Source of the DNA: Leptotrichia massiliensis
GTDB lineage: Bacteria > Fusobacteriota > Fusobacteriia > Fusobacteriales > Leptotrichiaceae
Assembly (NCBI RefSeq): GCF_900104625.1
Contig: NZ_FNVZ01000005.1
Location: 1,550,001-1,614,000, forward strand
Reading direction: 5' to 3'
Length of the DNA stretch: 64,000 nucleotides
This document shows, piece by piece, positions 44,113 through 52,267 of the stretch (within the stretch, counting starts at the first letter, position 1; each line of letters opens with the position of its first letter). The notes under the pieces are model-generated. The model worked only from the letters and a program-made list of their open reading frames with translations. It made no database searches and was not told where the DNA came from. The translations under genes and the position numbers were made by a program.

Positions 44113-45084
44113 TTAAACTAAAACTTTATCTCTTTCATCATACCCGTTTACTGTTTTACCAGAACTTTTTATAACATCTTTAGCTTTTGGCTCATTTTTA
44201 CCTTTTTTCATTATATAAACCAAAGGACTTGCTACAAACACTGATGAATAAGTTCCAACAAGCATTCCTATAAATAGAGTCATACTAAATGTTTTTAATG
44301 TGCTTCCACCAAGAATAAGAAGTACAATTACAGAAAACAACGTAGTTAATGATGTGTAAATTGATCTTGTAAAAACTTGGTTTATGGATTTTTCTATCAC
44401 TTCTCCAAATGATAATGTAACTTTATTTCTACCTTCCCTATTTCTTTTAATATTTTCACGAATCCTGTCAAATACAACAATTGTATCGTTAATCGAATAT
44501 CCTAAAATTGTAAGAATTGCCGCAATAAATGGTGTATCTATCTCATATTTAAGCATTGCAATAACTCCAAAAGCAATTATTACGTCATGAACTAACGCCA
44601 CAATTCCTGCCACTGCATAAATAAATTCAAATCTTATTGTAATATAGATGATAATCAAAATACTTCCAATTAACAATGCCTGAATCGCATTAGATGTTAA
44701 TTCCTTACCAATTACGGCACCTACAGTTTCATTTTTCACAACTTCATATTTCCCAGTTTTTTGGCTCAATTCTGACATTACTTTTGCTTTTTGCGTATTA
44801 CTTAATTGTTCAGTTCTTACAATAACAGTATTATCTGTATCTGAAAATTGCACTCTTTTAGCTTTCATTTGTGGTATTTCTCCAACTAAACCACTTAATG
44901 TACTGTTTACTGCATTCTGGTCAATTTTTTTCTCATATTTTAACTGAATTAACTCTCCACCTTTAAAATCTACACCCAGATTTAACTTTATTGCAAATAA
45001 TGAAACTAGCGAAACTATAACCATTACTGCCGAAATTCCCAAATAAAGTTTTCTACGCTCTATTACTTTTAAATTAATCTTCAT
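44113..45084 (-). CDS. secF: Protein translocase subunit SecF
   Basis: Membrane component of the SecDF complex that uses the proton gradient to help proteins leave the SecYEG channel. 323 residues, six membrane helices. VDFKGGELIQLKYEKK opens the periplasmic domain. The membrane phrases GYSINDTIVVFDRIREN and the C-terminal TSLTTLFSVIVLLILGG are SecF hallmarks. It overlaps the end of secD by 11 nt, so translation is coupled. Confidence 0.97.
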   Translation of the reverse strand: MKINLKVIERRKLYLGISAVMVIVSLVSLFAIKLNLGVDFKGGELIQLKYEKKIDQNAVNSTLSGLVGEIPQMKAKRVQFSDTDNTVIVRTEQLSNTQKAKVMSELSQKTGKYEVVKNETVGAVIGKELTSNAIQALLIGSILIIIYITIRFEFIYAVAGIVALVHDVIIAFGVIAMLKYEIDTPFIAAILTILGYSINDTIVVFDRIRENIKRNREGRNKVTLSFGEVIEKSINQVFTRSIYTSLTTLFSVIVLLILGGSTLKTFSMTLFIGMLVGTYSSVFVASPLVYIMKKGKNEPKAKDVIKSSGKTVNGYDERDKVLV

Positions 45085-46288
45085 TCAAAGCTCCTTTCCA
45101 GAACAACTGCTCTCTTTTTATGTTAAATGTTTTTATAAATAACTTTAATATTACTTTTGAAACAAATACTCCTGTAATCACAGTAGCCACTACCCCAAGC
45201 GACAATGTTACAGCAAATCCTTTAATTGGACCAGTTCCAAGAAAGAACAATACCGCTGCCACAAGTAATGTTGTTATATTTCCATCAATTATGGCAGGAA
45301 AGGCATTTTCATAACCTCTTTCAACCGCATCGTGAAGCGATTCTCCAAGCCGTAATTCTTCCTTTATTCTCTCATAAGTAATTACATTTGAATCAACTGC
45401 CATACCAAGTGTAAGGATAAATCCTGCAATCCCTGGAAGTGTCAAAGCCGCACCAATACCGCTAAGCAGTCCTAAAACTAGAACTCCATTTATTAAAAGT
45501 GCAATATCTGCAACAATTCCAGGTATTTTATAAATAGCAATCATAAATACCGAAATTACACCTAAGGCAATCAACCCAGCTATTCCGGTCTGTTTTATTG
45601 AATCTACACCAAGTGTCGCTCCAACTGTTCTATTTTCAACAATTTTAATTTCCACAGGTAATGCTCCTGATTTTAGAAGATTAGCTAAATTATTAGCTTC
45701 TTCCATTGAAAATCTTCCAGTTATAATTCCACTTCCTCCATTAATTTCACCATTAATTCTAGGTGCTGACTGTTCCTTGTTATCAAGCATTATTGCAAGT
45801 TGTTTCCCAACGTTTTCTCTAGTAATTTTAGCAAAATCATTTGCACCTTTTGAATTTAACTCAAAACTTACAGATGGCATCCCAACTTGATCTCTTGTAA
45901 CTCCCGCACTTTTCAACGCAGAACCTTCTAACAACACAGGTCCATAAGTTCCATCATTATTTTTTATTCTAAACTCAAGTTTTGCTGTTGTACCAATCAA
46001 TTCAATAGCCTTTTGAGGATCTTTTATCCCCGCAAGCTCCACTATCAATTTATCATTTCCACTAAGCTGAATAACAGGTTCAGCAACTCCAATGCTATTT
46101 ACCCGTCTTTCAATAATATTTCTAACTTTACTCATTGTATCAGCCTCTATTTTCCCCTGTGCCTGTAATACAACCGATGTTCCACCACGTAAATCAAGTC
46201 CCAATTTTACTTTATTAAAGTACAAAATAAGAGCTGGAACAAAAATTACTAAAAGTAACCAAATATAATGTGATTTTTTATTTTGCAT
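45074..46288 (-). CDS. secD: Protein translocase subunit SecD
   Basis: Partner of SecF, 404 residues, the compact form. Features in order: an N-terminal helix, GLDLRGGTSVVLQA, the periplasmic domain with RRVNSIGVAEPVIQLSGNDKLIVELAGI, GRFSMEEANNLANLLKSGALPVEI, then helices with GIAGFILTLGMAVDSNVITYERIKEEL holding the proton-relay aspartate. AAAGGATG precedes the ATG. Its 5' flank (46289-46389) is AT-rich, and repeat element A begins at 46390. Confidence 0.97.
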   Translation of the reverse strand: MQNKKSHYIWLLLVIFVPALILYFNKVKLGLDLRGGTSVVLQAQGKIEADTMSKVRNIIERRVNSIGVAEPVIQLSGNDKLIVELAGIKDPQKAIELIGTTAKLEFRIKNNDGTYGPVLLEGSALKSAGVTRDQVGMPSVSFELNSKGANDFAKITRENVGKQLAIMLDNKEQSAPRINGEINGGSGIITGRFSMEEANNLANLLKSGALPVEIKIVENRTVGATLGVDSIKQTGIAGLIALGVISVFMIAIYKIPGIVADIALLINGVLVLGLLSGIGAALTLPGIAGFILTLGMAVDSNVITYERIKEELRLGESLHDAVERGYENAFPAIIDGNITTLLVAAVLFFLGTGPIKGFAVTLSLGVVATVITGVFVSKVILKLFIKTFNIKREQLFWKGALNED

Positions 46289-46389
46289 TTTTTCATCCTT
46301 TCTTTTTTTATTTAAATATCTATTCTTATAAATATGTTTAATATATTTTTATTACTTTTTAAGTTTTATTTATTTTTAAGTTTATTTAA

Positions 46390-46563
46390 GCAAGGACATC
46401 AAACGCCATGTCCTTGCATCCCGGCTTTACGCAAAACTTTTTTATAAAAGAAAAATAGAACTCGCTTTTCAATTTCAATTATTTTTAATATAAATAATTA
46501 AATATATTTCAAGATTTATTCCAAAAGCTCAAACAGCTATTTTTCTTTTAACGAAGTTTTGCT
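46390..46563 (+). repeat. Hairpin-headed repeat element A (gap 46289-46636)
   Basis: It starts with a perfect 10-bp hairpin: GCAAGGACAT (46390-46399), loop CAAACGCC, ATGTCCTTGC (46408-46417). Two blocks follow that recur in the right half of element B: 46431-46469 matches 57821-57859 (opposite strand) at 38 of 39 positions, and 46523-46563 matches 57728-57768 at 39 of 41. The spacer between blocks is 53 versus 52 nt. No ORF, promoter or T-run is obvious; the rest of the gap is plain AT-rich DNA. Confidence 0.75.
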
Positions 46564-46636
46564 TATTTTAAAATACATCAACGCTTATAATAAAATTTAA
46601 TTGTTATTCTAATTAAAAATTTTACATTTAGAGTTT

Positions 46637-47053
46637 TTAAGTCAATGTATCAAGATATTTCTGCAAAATTATTGACGCTGCAACCATATCTACTACTTTT
46701 CTACGTTCTTTTCCATTCTTTTTGGAATAGTTTTTTAGATAATGCTCAGCCTCTGTTGTTGTGTAACGCTCATCCACAAAGATAATCTGAATATTTGGAA
46801 TGTCTTTCTTTAATTCTTCCACAAATTCCTCCACTTTTTCCACCTGACGTTTTTTTGTACCATCAAGGCTCTTTGGCATTCCCACAACAACTTTTTTTGT
46901 GCCTTCATCATCTAGTATTTCCTTTATTCTTTCAACAGGATTTGTCTTTGTTCTGTCAATCACTTCAAGAGCAGTCGCAAGAATTCCCAAAGGATCGCAT
47001 TTCGCAACTCCAATTCTAACATCTCCCACATCTAATCCAATAAATTTTTTCAT
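46637..47053 (-). CDS. ruvX: Holliday-junction-resolvase-like / pre-16S rRNA nuclease RuvX (YqgF)
   Basis: 138 residues with the RNase H-like YqgF fold: FIGLDVGDVRIGVAKCD at the start (first catalytic aspartate), VVGMPKSLDGTKKRQVEKVEEF in the middle, FVDERYTTTEAEHYL (catalytic glutamate region) and VVDMVAASIILQKYLD at the end. In E. coli the protein trims the 5' end of pre-16S rRNA. The gene follows alaS, a common neighbour in bacteria, after a 183-nt gap that contains a GC-rich hairpin. Confidence 0.93.
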   Translation of the reverse strand: MKKFIGLDVGDVRIGVAKCDPLGILATALEVIDRTKTNPVERIKEILDDEGTKKVVVGMPKSLDGTKKRQVEKVEEFVEELKKDIPNIQIIFVDERYTTTEAEHYLKNYSKKNGKERRKVVDMVAASIILQKYLDTLT

Positions 47054-47160
47054 TTTTATTTCTCATTTCTTAAACAATTTACCATTTTACAGACTTAATA
47101 AAATTATTTTTTTATAAATTTAAGTTTTACTTAATCAAATATAATTTTAGATTGTCTTGC

Positions 47161-47178
47161 AAGGGGGATTACCCCCTT
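47161..47178. terminator. GC-rich hairpin after alaS
   Basis: AAGGGGG (47161-47167) and CCCCCTT (47172-47178) around ATTA, between the alaS stop and the ruvX start. No clear T-run follows, so the terminator role is tentative. The flanks (GCAAGG, CTTAC) resemble the hairpins of the repeat family, but the CA[AG][AT]CGCC loop is absent. Confidence 0.4.
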
Positions 47179-47236
47179 ACTAAATAATATCTGTTTTAGT
47201 ACAAATCTAAACCTGTATGGTTGTAAAGTAGGTTTA

Positions 47237-49852
47237 CTATAATTTTTCAGTTACAAATTCAAATGCTTTTTTAACAGCTTCTTTTACAGCAGTTCCATCT
47301 TTTCCACCAGCCTGTGCAAAGTCAGGACGTCCTCCACCGTTTCCGCCAGCGACTTGTGCTGCAATTTTTACTATTTCTCCAGCCTTCACTTTTGAAATTA
47401 AGTCTTTCGTAACTCCAACTACAAAAACTGCCTTTCCATTGTTATTTGTTCCCAAAATGATGATTCCAGACTGCATCTTTTCTTTTCCTCTGTCTACAAT
47501 CTCTTTCAATTCATCAACATTTTTATCCTCAAATGAAGATTTTAATACTTTCACATCGTTTACTGTTTCCACATTTTCCAGCATTTCATTAATTTCGTAT
47601 TTTACAAGTTTTGTTTGCATTTCCTCATGCACTTTTACTGCTGCTCTCATATCTCCAATATATTTTTCGATAATATCGACAACATTTTTTTCGTCTGTTC
47701 TAAAAATATCAGATATTTCCTTTATTTTATCTTCAAGCCTATTCACATAATTTAGACTTTTATATCCAGTTGTAGCTGTAATTCTACGTGTTCCTGAAGC
47801 AATTCCATTTTCAGATTCGATATTGAATAATCCTATTTCTCCGGTTGATTTAACGTGTGTTCCCCCACAAAGTTCAATTGAATATCCGTCAATTTCAACA
47901 ACACGAACTATATCTCCATATTTATCTGAAAATAATGCCATCGCTCCTCTTGCTTTTGCATCTTCAATATTTTCATAATTTATTTTTACTTGTAAATTTG
48001 ATAAAATAATGTCATTTACACCTTTTTCAATTTTTTCAATCATTTCTGGACTGATTGCTTCGTAATGTGAAAAGTCAAATCTTAATTTTTCATCATCCAC
48101 AAGCGATCCAGACTGCTCTACATGTGTTCCTAGATTTTCTCTTAAAACTTTGTGTAAAATGTGTGTAGCTGTATGATTTCTCTGAATATCTTTTCTACGG
48201 TTTACATCAATTTGCATTTTCACTTCCATGCCTACAGCTGGAGCAATTCCCCTTGTGATTTCAACCTGATGAATAAAGACATCATGTTTTTTAACCACAT
48301 TTACAACTTTTCCTTCAAATTCTCCAGAAGTAATAATTCCCGTATCAGCAACTTGTCCTCCAGATTCAGCATAAAACGGAGTTTTATCAAAAATCATCTC
48401 ATATCCTGAGATTCCTTCACTTTTGGCAATATGTAAAAGCGTGCTTTTTTCCTCAAAATTTTGTAAATATCCAGTAAATTCTGTTTTCCCATGTTTTTCA
48501 AAAAATTCATCTATAAATTCATCTTTTATCATATCAGAAATTGTTGTTCTGCTGTCTTTTGAACGCTGTACCTGTTCTGCCAGCTTTTTCTCAAATTCTT
48601 CTTCTGATGCTTCAAAGCCTTGATTTTCCAAGATTAATTTTGTAAGTTCAAACGGGAATCCAAAAGTATCATACAGTTTGAAAGTAAGTTCAGCTGGCAA
48701 TTCCTTCTGATTTGCTGTTTTTAATTTCTGAATTTCTTCTTCCAGCATTTCAGTTCCATTTTTCAAAGTTGTTGCAAATCTTTCTTCTTCCAGTCTTATA
48801 ACTTTTTCAATGTATTCCTGCTTTTCCGCTAACTCTGGATATGCTTCATTCATTGTCTCAAGAACATAAGGCACTAATTTATAAAGAAATATATCTTCTT
48901 TTTCAAAAACTTTCTGTTTTGCAGAACTTCCAGCTCCAAAAGCACGTCTTATAATTTTTCTTAAAATATATCCACGCCCTTCATTTGATGGCAACACTCC
49001 ATCTCCAATCAAAAATACTGAGGCTCTAACGTGATCGGCAATAATTTTTACTGCTTCCTCATTTTCATTTCCTTGAATTTCAAGTACAGATTTTATCCCT
49101 TTTGTAATATTTGTAAATAAATCCGTATCAAAGTTGTTATCCTTGTTTTGTACAACCGAAGCAATTCTCTCAAGTCCTGCCCCTGTGTCAATATTTTTTT
49201 CTGGAAGTGGCACAAGTGAACCGTCTTCAAGCCTATTCCATTCAGTAAATACCAGATTCCAGATTTCTAAAAATCTATCTCCGTCATCTCCTGGCTTTCT
49301 GTCAGCTTCTTCATTATTTTTTCCCATATTCTGAGTATCGTAATAAATTTCGCTACAAGGCCCACAAGATCCCACAGGTCCTGCTGCCCACCAGTTATCC
49401 TCTTCTCCAAGCCTAACAATTCTCTCTGCTGGCACTCCAATTTCCTTGTTCCAGATTTCATAAGCCTCATCATCTGTTTTATACACAGACACCCAAAGTC
49501 TGTCCTCTTCCAGTTTCAATACTTTCGTTATATATTCCCAAGACCACTCAATAGCTTCCTTTTTAAAATAATCTCCAAATGAGAAATTACCTAACATTTC
49601 AAAAAATGTATGATGTCTAGGCGTTCTTCCTACATTTTCCAAGTCATTAGTTCTAATACATTTCTGATAAGTAGTAATTCTTTTAAATGGTGCCTCCTTT
49701 TCTCCTAAAAAGAACGGCTTAAACGGTACCATTCCTGCTACAGTCAGCAATAAGCTCTTATCATCTGGTATAAGCGACGCACTTTCAAAATGCTTATGCT
49801 CTTTCGATTTAAAAAAATCTACAAAACTTTTTCTTATTTCATTTCCTGTCAT
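47237..49852 (-). CDS. alaS: Alanine-tRNA ligase
   Basis: Charges tRNA-Ala. 871 residues, full length. The class II catalytic core opens with IRKSFVDFFKSKEHKHFESASLIP and TVAGMVPFKPFFLG. The editing domain has zinc ligands in NHTATHILHKVLR and CGGTHVKSTGEIG. The C-terminal DHHA1 region ends GGNGGGRPDFAQAGGKDG. The ATG at 49852 is fixed by homology, but the nearest AGGAG (49883-49887) is 30 nt away with a short palindrome between them. No T-box leader is visible. Confidence 0.97.
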   Translation of the reverse strand: MTGNEIRKSFVDFFKSKEHKHFESASLIPDDKSLLLTVAGMVPFKPFFLGEKEAPFKRITTYQKCIRTNDLENVGRTPRHHTFFEMLGNFSFGDYFKKEAIEWSWEYITKVLKLEEDRLWVSVYKTDDEAYEIWNKEIGVPAERIVRLGEEDNWWAAGPVGSCGPCSEIYYDTQNMGKNNEEADRKPGDDGDRFLEIWNLVFTEWNRLEDGSLVPLPEKNIDTGAGLERIASVVQNKDNNFDTDLFTNITKGIKSVLEIQGNENEEAVKIIADHVRASVFLIGDGVLPSNEGRGYILRKIIRRAFGAGSSAKQKVFEKEDIFLYKLVPYVLETMNEAYPELAEKQEYIEKVIRLEEERFATTLKNGTEMLEEEIQKLKTANQKELPAELTFKLYDTFGFPFELTKLILENQGFEASEEEFEKKLAEQVQRSKDSRTTISDMIKDEFIDEFFEKHGKTEFTGYLQNFEEKSTLLHIAKSEGISGYEMIFDKTPFYAESGGQVADTGIITSGEFEGKVVNVVKKHDVFIHQVEITRGIAPAVGMEVKMQIDVNRRKDIQRNHTATHILHKVLRENLGTHVEQSGSLVDDEKLRFDFSHYEAISPEMIEKIEKGVNDIILSNLQVKINYENIEDAKARGAMALFSDKYGDIVRVVEIDGYSIELCGGTHVKSTGEIGLFNIESENGIASGTRRITATTGYKSLNYVNRLEDKIKEISDIFRTDEKNVVDIIEKYIGDMRAAVKVHEEMQTKLVKYEINEMLENVETVNDVKVLKSSFEDKNVDELKEIVDRGKEKMQSGIIILGTNNNGKAVFVVGVTKDLISKVKAGEIVKIAAQVAGGNGGGRPDFAQAGGKDGTAVKEAVKKAFEFVTEKL

Positions 49853-49901
49853 TATTTGTTTGAGATTGTTGAAACAATCCCGCTCCTTTCCTATTGTATC
49901 T

Positions 49902-50516
49902 TTATTTTATTATTGTAAAATTATTATTTTCAACCAATATTGCTTCTTTATTATTAATCAATTTTAAATCCAATTTATCTTTATATAATTCAACAGTATT
50001 TCTCGAACTTTTCACAAAAGGCTCTTCCTCAAAATGAGGAACTATGTAAAAATCTACTAAACTTAACCCTGTATAATCATTTAATTCTGTTGCAAATGTC
50101 TTATCATCCACTATAGAGGCGTACTCTATGTCTGGAGCCGCTATTACTGAACCTGCTGATTCTCCAATATAGAGCAGTCCATTTTCTATTCTTTCCTTTA
50201 AATAAGATGTCAAATTTTTTCTTTTTAATTCTTGCAATAAATAGAAAGTATTTCCACCAGAAATAAAAACTATTTTCGCTTCTGATAATTTCTCTTTTGC
50301 AGTATTTTCTGAAAAAATAGAAACATCAAAATTCTCCACTTCATAACCAAAATCTTCAAATGCCTTTTGAGTAAGATGTATGTATTTTTTATATTCGTCT
50401 ACATTAGTTGCTGTGGGAATAAATAGTATTTTTTTACTTTCAGTATTTTTATCTAAAAATTTTTTTACAAGTTCTATACTTTCGTATAAAGATGATGTTA
50501 AAATCATATTTTTCAA
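49902..50516 (-). CDS. Peptidase E-like protein (S51 family)
   Basis: About 204 residues of the type 1 glutamine amidotransferase-like fold. The nucleophile serine is in IGESAGSVIAA, preceded by the strand IVFISGGNTFYLLQEL. A downstream VPHFEEEP supplies the likely histidine. Peptidase E cleaves Asp-X dipeptides; that activity is inferred from the family. I start at TTG 50516, giving MKNMILTSSLYES, because GAGAGG lies 9 nt before it. The ATG at 50525 directly abuts that site. It follows lptB by 14 nt. Confidence 0.85.
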   Translation of the reverse strand: MKNMILTSSLYESIELVKKFLDKNTESKKILFIPTATNVDEYKKYIHLTQKAFEDFGYEVENFDVSIFSENTAKEKLSEAKIVFISGGNTFYLLQELKRKNLTSYLKERIENGLLYIGESAGSVIAAPDIEYASIVDDKTFATELNDYTGLSLVDFYIVPHFEEEPFVKSSRNTVELYKDKLDLKLINNKEAILVENNNFTIIK

Positions 50517-50530
50517 AAAAATCATCCTCT

Positions 50531-51265
50531 CTAATCAAGCTTGAAGTTATCCCCAAGATACACTCTTCTAGCTGTTTCATCATTTGCAATCTGCTGTCCT
50601 GTTCCTGCAATCAAAATTGTACCTTCTGCCATTATATAGGCTCTTTCCGTAATTCTCAATGTTTCACGCACATTATGATCGGTAATCAGTATTCCAAGCC
50701 CACGTTCCTTTAACTGCATTATTATATTCTGAATATCCTCAACTGCAATCGGATCTACTCCCGCAAAAGGCTCATCAAGCAATATAAAGTCTGGATTTGT
50801 AGAAATAGTTCTAGCAATCTCCACACGTCTACGTTCCCCTCCAGAAAGTGCATATCCCAAACTTTTTGCTACATGAGATAACTTGAATTCCTCAATTAAA
50901 TTCTGCATTGTGGCAATTCTTTCTTTCTTATTAACTCCTCGCATTTCAAGAACCGATACAATATTTTCCTCCACAGTCAAGTTTCTAAAAACAGACGCCT
51001 CCTGTGGCAAATATCCGAGTCCAAGTCTAGCTCTTTTATACATAGGCAACGTTGTAATTTCCTCTCCATTGTACATTACTCTTCCATGATTTGGTCTTAC
51101 AATTCCTGTAATCATATAAAAGGTAGTTGTCTTTCCCGCTCCATTAGGTCCAAGAAGTCCTACAACCTCGCCCTTTTCCATTGACAGACTCACACTTTTC
51201 ACAACTTCCCTGTTTTTATATATCTTTTTCAAGCTATCGGCTTCTATACTAATTTTTCTAGCCAT
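50531..51265 (-). CDS. lptB: LPS export ABC transporter ATPase LptB
   Basis: Cytoplasmic ATPase that powers the LptFG permease. About 244 residues. ABC motifs are all present: Walker [11 protein letters not shown]-loop region [15 protein letters not shown], signature [12 protein letters not shown], Walker [14 protein letters not shown] and the switch histidine ITDHNVRE. The phrase [10 protein letters not shown] and the overall length match LptB/YhbG rather than amino-acid transporters. The ATG at 51265 (MARKISI) follows AGGAGAAGAT; the in-frame ATG at 51295 does not have a site. Confidence 0.95.
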   Translation of the reverse strand: MARKISIEADSLKKIYKNREVVKSVSLSMEKGEVVGLLGPNGAGKTTTFYMITGIVRPNHGRVMYNGEEITTLPMYKRARLGLGYLPQEASVFRNLTVEENIVSVLEMRGVNKKERIATMQNLIEEFKLSHVAKSLGYALSGGERRRVEIARTISTNPDFILLDEPFAGVDPIAVEDIQNIIMQLKERGLGILITDHNVRETLRITERAYIMAEGTILIAGTGQQIANDETARRVYLGDNFKLD

Positions 51266-51391
51266 ATCTTCTCCTATTTTAAAATTATCATTCAAATAAC
51301 TTTACTTATCGAAAGTTACCACTTCGCTATATTATAAATCATTTTTGCTTTTTTTTCTACTTTTTTTTAAAATTTGCAAAAAGTCAGATTA

Positions 51392-52174
51392 TTATTTTAT
51401 CCTTCTATCCATATATTCCACATTCAAATATATTACACACTGTAAAATTACAAACAATATCAATATAAAAGTTCCAAAAAATTCAAAAAAAACTGTACCA
51501 AATATTGTACTAAAAAATAAATATCCAACATTTAATCTTTCTAACATTGGGTATGTTAAACCTAAAAAACTTTCTGTAGTAAAAAAAATAAAAATTAGAT
51601 ATGTAATAACGAAAAATATTATTTTCAGCCAGTTTCTTTTCATCAAATGTAAATTATAATCCCAAGATTCCTTTAAATTAAACGGTCTTGCAGAAAATAA
51701 TGGAATAAAATAAAACATATACAACCAAAAAATTACCATCGCTATCCAATATATTGCAAGAAAAACTAAGAAAAGTTCATCAAAAAATGTCAGATAAGGA
51801 AAAAAAGACTCTCCAATATAACTAGCTATATAGTATATAAAATATAAAAAGAAAAATTTTGAAGCTGACTGTCCTAGTCTTAAATAATTTTTCTCCTCTA
51901 TTTTAAAAATTATTTTTTGATAAAACAAAAAAAGTACCAAATAATAACAAAAGTTAAAAATCGAAAATAAATTTAACATAGGAGAAAGTGAAGTATTCTG
52001 AAAAAGATATACTCCTATAATTTTAATACAATCTATTAAAAAGAAAAATAGTATCCACCACACACCATTTATGTCAAAAAGTAAACTTTTAAAAATAAAA
52101 AAAGTATATTTTATTTGCTGAAAAATATTTAATTTTTTTTCTGTCAATTTTTCTTGTAATTCTTTCATATCCAT
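51392..52174 (-). CDS. Hypothetical integral membrane protein
   Basis: 260 residues with about six hydrophobic helices (around 35-55, 65-85, 105-125, 130-160, 185-210, 225-250) and a charged N-terminal segment. No family is recognised with confidence; the layout is like small YesL/DUF-type membrane proteins. It lies between the LptC/LptA-like gene and lptB, so a link with LPS export is possible but only by position. A terminator separates it from the upstream gene, and no strong ribosome site is seen (AAAGGA is 14 nt from the ATG). Confidence 0.65.
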   Translation of the reverse strand: MDMKELQEKLTEKKLNIFQQIKYTFFIFKSLLFDINGVWWILFFFLIDCIKIIGVYLFQNTSLSPMLNLFSIFNFCYYLVLFLFYQKIIFKIEEKNYLRLGQSASKFFFLYFIYYIASYIGESFFPYLTFFDELFLVFLAIYWIAMVIFWLYMFYFIPLFSARPFNLKESWDYNLHLMKRNWLKIIFFVITYLIFIFFTTESFLGLTYPMLERLNVGYLFFSTIFGTVFFEFFGTFILILFVILQCVIYLNVEYMDRRIK

Positions 52175-52226
52175 ACTATTTAATGCATCCTTTCTTTTTA
52201 TAATTTTTTATATTTTTTTTATATTA

Positions 52227-52261
52227 AAGAAAAGTGAGTATATTTCCTACCCACTTTTCTT
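52227..52261 (-). terminator. Terminator after the LptC/LptA-like gene
   Basis: AAGAAAAGTG (52227-52236) pairs with CACTTTTCTT (52252-52261). On the minus strand a G-U pair and three more pairs extend it to 14 bp. The following T-run is modest. Confidence 0.65.
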
Positions 52262-52267
52262 ATTTAT

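Noticed and set aside
49853-49901. Possible T-box or other tRNA-sensing leader for alaS
   Set aside because: The gap to the upstream gene is only 49 nt, far too short for a T-box, and no T-box sequence is seen.
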